DNA of 8,888 nucleotides from Ignavibacteria bacterium (GTDB lineage: Bacteria > Bacteroidota > Ignavibacteria > UBA10030 > SZUA-254): assembly GCA_005877655.1 (NCBI GenBank), contig VBOC01000117.1, positions 2,531-11,418 of the forward strand. Reading direction: 5' to 3'. The notes below the pieces were generated by a model. The model had not been told where the DNA came from. It worked only from the letters and a program-made list of their open reading frames with translations, and searched no databases. A program made the position numbers and the translations under genes. This document shows, one piece after another, positions 5,742 through 8,888 of this stretch (positions are counted from its first letter, which is position 1; every line of letters starts with the position of its first letter).

Positions 5742-8051
5742 CATGTAATCCACTTCCACAAGAATATCCTTGTGGTCCGGCCGGGCGCCCTTTGCAAAAA
5801 GATCCAGGTCAATCACTCCATCGGCGTTGACATCGATCCCATCACCCTCCGATTCCCAACAATCCAATATTCCGTCGCCGTCGCTATCCAATAGACAAAG
5901 CGCGCGCGAGAATTCCGATGTATTTCCAGCTGGATCAATCGCTGTTGCCGTTATGAACTGATCAGAACGGACCGAGGCAGAAAAGGTGACGGTAATATCT
6001 GCCCTTCCGGTCGCATCACAGGTGAGCATCGCGTTTCCGATCCACGTTTCGCCTTCGCCAAAATGGGTGGAGTCGCGCGTGTCATTCTTGAAGAAATCGA
6101 GCGTGTAGGTAGCGTTCGGTTGACTGTTGAGCTTGCCCCGTATGCGTATCGATCCCGGATTGATACTAGCAGAATCGAGAATCGGGAAATTCTGCAAGTT
6201 GTTCGGGCCCGTGTCACCGTCAGCCGAATCGTTCGGCGTGATACCGCGCGGCGCAAGGTCAATTCCAATACGGTTCGAATGAATCGAATTGAATCGAATT
6301 GTGTTATTGGTTCCGGACGAATCAAAGACTCCGATGCCTCCATTGAAGGCGATCACGTTTCCCAAAGAGAGATCATTCCCGCCGACTGTATCCCCCGATG
6401 CTATGAGGTACACGGCGTTTCCTTTGTTCCCGTAGTTGTCGTTTCCCAGGATGTCGGTACCGATGAAATTGCGTTGGACAATGTTCGCCGTCGCGGCGTC
6501 ACCCAGGATCACAACGCCGTGCCCTTGATTCTGGCCGATGAAGTTTCCGGCCAGCGGATGAGATCCGCCGACGGCGTTACCCGGTGCACCATCAATAACG
6601 ACCCCGCTACCCCCATTTGCCAGTCCGATCCCTGACAGGGGATCGGGTTTCGCGCCAATGTAATTGTTTTCAATATGGTTGCCCCTTGCGGCGCTGCCTG
6701 AAATCAGAACACCATGTCTCCTGTTCGCCATGATGTAATTGCTTGCCCCGACAGTCGCGCCTCCAATCGTGTTGTTCTGGGCATTGTTAATCCACACCCC
6801 GTCGTAATTGCCGAGCACCGGAGTGTTGAAGTACTTATTGGCGCCGATGATATTTCCTTGCACTACGTTATTGGTCGAAGTCGATTCGGCAATTTGGATC
6901 CCCGCATAGTAGCCATAAGTTCCTGAAATGGTGTTGGTCCCCTCGGGTGAAGTGGAACCGATCAGATTATTTGAGGCACCTCCGATAATAAGAATACCGC
7001 CTCCATTCCCCACTGCAGAAACTCCAATCCCGTCGACGCCGATGTAGTTCGCCTGGATCACATTGAACGATGTGCCCGCATCCTTGATGGCGATTCCAGG
7101 GGTGTCGAAATCCGATGTCAAATGTCCGGTCCCGTTTCCGGAAATCAAATTTCTGGCGCCGGATTGTAGCCCGCCGATAATATTAAATGATGCACTGTCT
7201 CCAAGGATCACTCCATTCGATGAATCTGTCAGATCGATAGTGCCCGATTGATCTGTCCCGATGTAGTTGCCCCGTACAATATTCCCGTTTGAGCCACCGA
7301 AGGCGATAGCAATGTTCGGTTTCATGTTTGCGGAGATAACATTACGCGAGGCAAATGTTGTATCGCCAATTCGGTTGTTCGGCGACCTTGAGATAAACAC
7401 CCCATTACCCTGGTTCGGCATCGCGCTGTCGCCCGTCGTATTGAGGCCAATGAAATTCGTCTCGATAACATTGTCTCCCAACGTCGATATAAAGATCGCG
7501 CTTGCCTGAAATCTGTTCATGACGAGTCCCCGCACCGTAGAATTTCCGGCCAGGATTGTTAAACCATTTTGGACGTTTGATCCGTTCAATTCAACGATCG
7601 GAGTACCTGAGAAGCCAGGCTGTGTTGTGCCGTCGATGACCACCGGAGAAGTTATATCCGGAAGAGGGGTTTTCGGTGTTATTGTTTGCACTCCACCTCC
7701 GATGCTAAAATGGATGAAGTCCAAACCTGGATTGGCGTTGGCATCCTCAAGTGCTTTGCGGAATGAACCTGCACCGGTATCCACCGTAGTTGTGACGATG
7801 AACGTCATGCTCGTCCCGGTTGTGGCGGTGTCGACCTCGGCGAAGTGTCCTAGTTTTTCGCGATCGGTTGATCGCACGCCCCGGCTGGCCCCAGGAACCG
7901 AGACGGCCTTGGATTCGAATCGGCCCGTATTCGGATTGCCGATTCCGGAGTAGGCGGAGGAACCGGTGTTCACCCACACTCTGATCCGCCTTCCCGATTG
8001 CGCACTGCTGAATGTTATCATCAGAAGCGCGAGGCAAAGAGACAATTTCAT
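5730..8051 (-). CDS. Secreted beta-helix protein (N-terminal half of frameshifted giant metzincin)
   Basis: This frame encodes 773 residues before the indel-induced stop. Order from the chosen start: signal peptide (KLSLCLALLMITFSSA, likely cleaved at about residue 18); a CSLREA-like segment (FIVTTTVDTGAGSFRKAL, about 83-142); a parallel beta-helix of six or so repeats (about 165-600) built on N-x-I-G-x-D-x-x-G, GN-x-x-GV-x-I, N-x-IGG and N-x-IS-x-N; a beta domain that opens NLQNFPIL and ends ATAIDPAGNTSEFS (about 616-718); and calcium-type motifs DSDGDGILD (722-730) and DVNADGVIDLD (740-750). HKDILVEVDYM then leads into the protease. Such helices often bind or cleave polysaccharide, but no catalytic residues are recognisable, so adhesion is as likely. 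The frame is open up to 8105, but the ATG at 8051 has GAGGTG just upstream and directly starts the signal peptide. It lies 96 bases downstream of the DoxX gene. Confidence 0.85.
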   Translation of the reverse strand: MKLSLCLALLMITFSSAQSGRRIRVWVNTGSSAYSGIGNPNTGRFESKAVSVPGASRGVRSTDREKLGHFAEVDTATTGTSMTFIVTTTVDTGAGSFRKALEDANANPGLDFIHFSIGGGVQTITPKTPLPDITSPVVIDGTTQPGFSGTPIVELNGSNVQNGLTILAGNSTVRGLVMNRFQASAIFISTLGDNVIETNFIGLNTTGDSAMPNQGNGVFISRSPNNRIGDTTFASRNVISANMKPNIAIAFGGSNGNIVRGNYIGTDQSGTIDLTDSSNGVILGDSASFNIIGGLQSGARNLISGNGTGHLTSDFDTPGIAIKDAGTSFNVIQANYIGVDGIGVSAVGNGGGILIIGGASNNLIGSTSPEGTNTISGTYGYYAGIQIAESTSTNNVVQGNIIGANKYFNTPVLGNYDGVWINNAQNNTIGGATVGASNYIMANRRHGVLISGSAARGNHIENNYIGAKPDPLSGIGLANGGSGVVIDGAPGNAVGGSHPLAGNFIGQNQGHGVVILGDAATANIVQRNFIGTDILGNDNYGNKGNAVYLIASGDTVGGNDLSLGNVIAFNGGIGVFDSSGTNNTIRFNSIHSNRIGIDLAPRGITPNDSADGDTGPNNLQNFPILDSASINPGSIRIRGKLNSQPNATYTLDFFKNDTRDSTHFGEGETWIGNAMLTCDATGRADITVTFSASVRSDQFITATAIDPAGNTSEFSRALCLLDSDGDGILDCWESEGDGIDVNADGVIDLDLFAKGARPDHKDILVEVDYMFGA
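6281..6300. repeat. Tandem 10-base direct repeat inside the beta-helix coding region
   Basis: GAATCGAATT occurs twice in direct succession, with a further partial copy (TTCGAAT) just before. It encodes part of TIRFNSIHSNRIG in the last beta-helix turn, where the reading frame is kept and the residues fit the repeat consensus. Confidence 0.7.
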
Positions 8052-8108
8052 GAAACACCTCATAATAATAGAGCGTTCGATCCGTCGTTTACGAAAAACA
8101 GGCAAGCT

Positions 8109-8133
8109 GGGGATTGAGGATTCAACCTCCCCC
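8109..8133 (-). terminator. Possible terminator after the DoxX gene
   Basis: Read on the minus strand, GGGG-GAGG pairs with CCTC-CCCC around a TTGAAT loop, with a 3-base AAT bulge on the descending arm, giving eight G/C-rich pairs 14 bases after the DoxX stop codon. A T5 run follows only after 10 further bases, which is longer than in a classical Rho-independent terminator. If active it would separate DoxX from the giant secreted protein. Confidence 0.3.
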
Positions 8134-8147
8134 TGGCGCGGTTGGGT

Positions 8148-8582
8148 TTACCGAACCTCAGCAGGCTGACGTTCGATTGCGTTACCCTTCCTGAGATTAT
8201 CGATGCTCCACACCCCCCCACCCGCGAAGGCCAGGTATAGAAAAACGAAGCAATAGAGCACCGCCATCTCCCCTCTGTTTACAATCGGCCAAAACGACTG
8301 CGGCGAATGTACCATGAAGTAAGCCACGGCCATCTCCCCTGAAAGAATGAAGGCGACCGGGCGGGTGCATACTCCTAAAAATACGAGTAGTCCTCCGAAG
8401 AATTCAAGGATCCCCGCGACACCAATCATCGAAAGGAGGGGAACAGTCCCACCCTGCGACGATGAGGGCATGTCGAAAAGTTTCTGAGCCCCATGTTGCA
8501 TGAAGAGCAGAGCCACTACGACTCGCAGGATGCTGAGCATGCGCGGTGTCCACACGGAGTAGATCGATTTCATGTTAGGCAT
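8148..8582 (-). CDS. DoxX family membrane protein
   Basis: The 144-residue product has four hydrophobic helices at about residues 15-34, 47-71, 74-92 and 104-124, the usual size and topology of the DoxX family. Family-like features are the first helix ending in FMQHGAQKLF, the GILEFFGGLLVFLGV segment and the short CTRP turn before helix three. It is an inner-membrane protein; DoxX members are often linked to redox or thiol homeostasis, but the biochemical role is poorly defined and no partner oxidoreductase is next to it here. The ATG at 8582 has GGGAG 6 bases upstream, so it is preferred to the in-frame ATG three codons later. The helices end before a charged tail (IDNLRKGNAIERQPAEVR). It precedes the giant secreted protein by 96 bases on the same strand, with a possible terminator between. 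Confidence 0.92.
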   Translation of the reverse strand: MPNMKSIYSVWTPRMLSILRVVVALLFMQHGAQKLFDMPSSSQGGTVPLLSMIGVAGILEFFGGLLVFLGVCTRPVAFILSGEMAVAYFMVHSPQSFWPIVNRGEMAVLYCFVFLYLAFAGGGVWSIDNLRKGNAIERQPAEVR

Positions 8583-8888
8583 ACAATTCTCCCAAAAGTG
8601 ATACTAGTGATTCGTGTCTTATCAACGTGTTTTGTCAAGATGAATTCTTTCATGATTTTCGCCCCTCCTGTTATTCGCTCGCTTTTTCGAAAAGATCGCT
8701 CGCATGGTATCGTCATACGATGATGCTGAAGGTACTGATACCTGAGGCAAAAGGCAAAATAGAGAGCTGAGGCTCAAAGGTGGGGGGTGTTGTTTTTCTC
8801 AGATCCCGTCCGTACAATTGATTGGCATGGTTCTCTCGTCGCCAACGGAAGTCGGCGCAAATTCAAGATTTCCCTTGTATGCTTAGAC
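8583..8888. other. Right-end region without a supported gene
   Basis: This should contain the promoter of the DoxX gene. A TTGACA (8633-8638, minus strand) is present but has no good -10 element at the right spacing. Small inverted repeats occur at 8706-8711/8737-8742 (GGTATC/GATACC) and 8709-8721 (ATCGT-CAT-ACGAT), with no evident role. One plus-strand frame is open from a GTG at 8787 to the edge (34 codons), and one minus-strand frame is open from the edge for about 37 codons. Neither has recognisable content. Confidence 0.4.

Noticed and set aside
6063..6635. 190-codon plus-strand open frame opposite the beta-helix gene
   Set aside because: The minus-strand frame has clear domain repeats. 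The opposite frame is an antisense shadow with low-complexity Arg/Val-rich sequence.
7519..7953. 144-codon plus-strand open frame
   Set aside because: Antisense to the well-supported signal-peptide and beta-helix coding sequence, with no recognisable content.
8109..8140. Fragment resembling a tRNA T-arm and acceptor end (GAGGATTCAACCTC then CCCTGGCGCG), similar to the 3' end of the tRNA-Arg here
   Set aside because: The loop is only six bases and lacks the TTCRANY arrangement between proper GG/CC pairs, and no other tRNA arms are found. More likely a simple hairpin.
8633..8638. TTGACA as -35 of a DoxX promoter (minus strand)
   Set aside because: No TATAAT-like or TAnnTTTG element at suitable spacing; a single hexamer is not enough.
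8493..8723. 76-codon plus-strand frame at the DoxX start
   Set aside because: Overlaps the DoxX N-terminus antisense, has no ribosome site and no similarity that I recognise.

Overview
The window looks like a stretch of chromosome from a bacterium of the Bacteroidota/Ignavibacteria-like (FCB) group. The main reason is the long secreted protein on the minus strand: it ends in a type IX secretion (Por) C-terminal sorting domain with the YQNYPNPFNPTT motif that is typical of Ignavibacteria-type lineages. Weak Shine-Dalgarno sites in front of several genes and a TAnnTTTG-like promoter element fit the same group. No phage, transposon or CRISPR structure is visible, and I see no coherent new system.

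Layout. At the left edge (1-506, minus) lies the N-terminal part of a P-loop ATPase that runs out of the window. A 294-base gap with a nested inverted-repeat structure precedes an unrecognised four-helix membrane protein (801-1532, plus). This converges on a secreted, probably outer-membrane beta-barrel protein (1628-2272, minus), with a possible hairpin terminator between them. Upstream of the barrel gene, on the same strand, is a small YjdI-like divergent 4Fe-4S protein (2345-2581). Divergent from that gene is a minimal nucleotidyltransferase (2673-3002, plus), followed after 11 bases by tRNA-Arg(ACG) (3014-3087).

From 3108 to 8051 (minus) there is effectively one very large gene of about 1,647 codons, broken on paper into two reading frames by two compensating one-base indels near 5739 and 5592. 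Read through, it gives: signal peptide, CSLREA-like segment, parallel beta-helix repeats, a carbohydrate/adhesin-type beta domain, Asp-rich calcium-type motifs, a metzincin zinc protease (HELGHTLGLRH plus SVMSY Met-turn), eight GGAIIAW/IYAQR repeats and a T9SS sorting domain. It is best seen as a secreted surface or extracellular protease-adhesin. Upstream on the same strand is a DoxX-family membrane protein (8148-8582). The last 306 bases hold no gene I can support.

The genes do not form an obvious pathway. The strongest observations are the giant multidomain protein, the paired frameshift inside it, and an orphan nucleotidyltransferase (no HEPN partner) directly abutting a tRNA gene.
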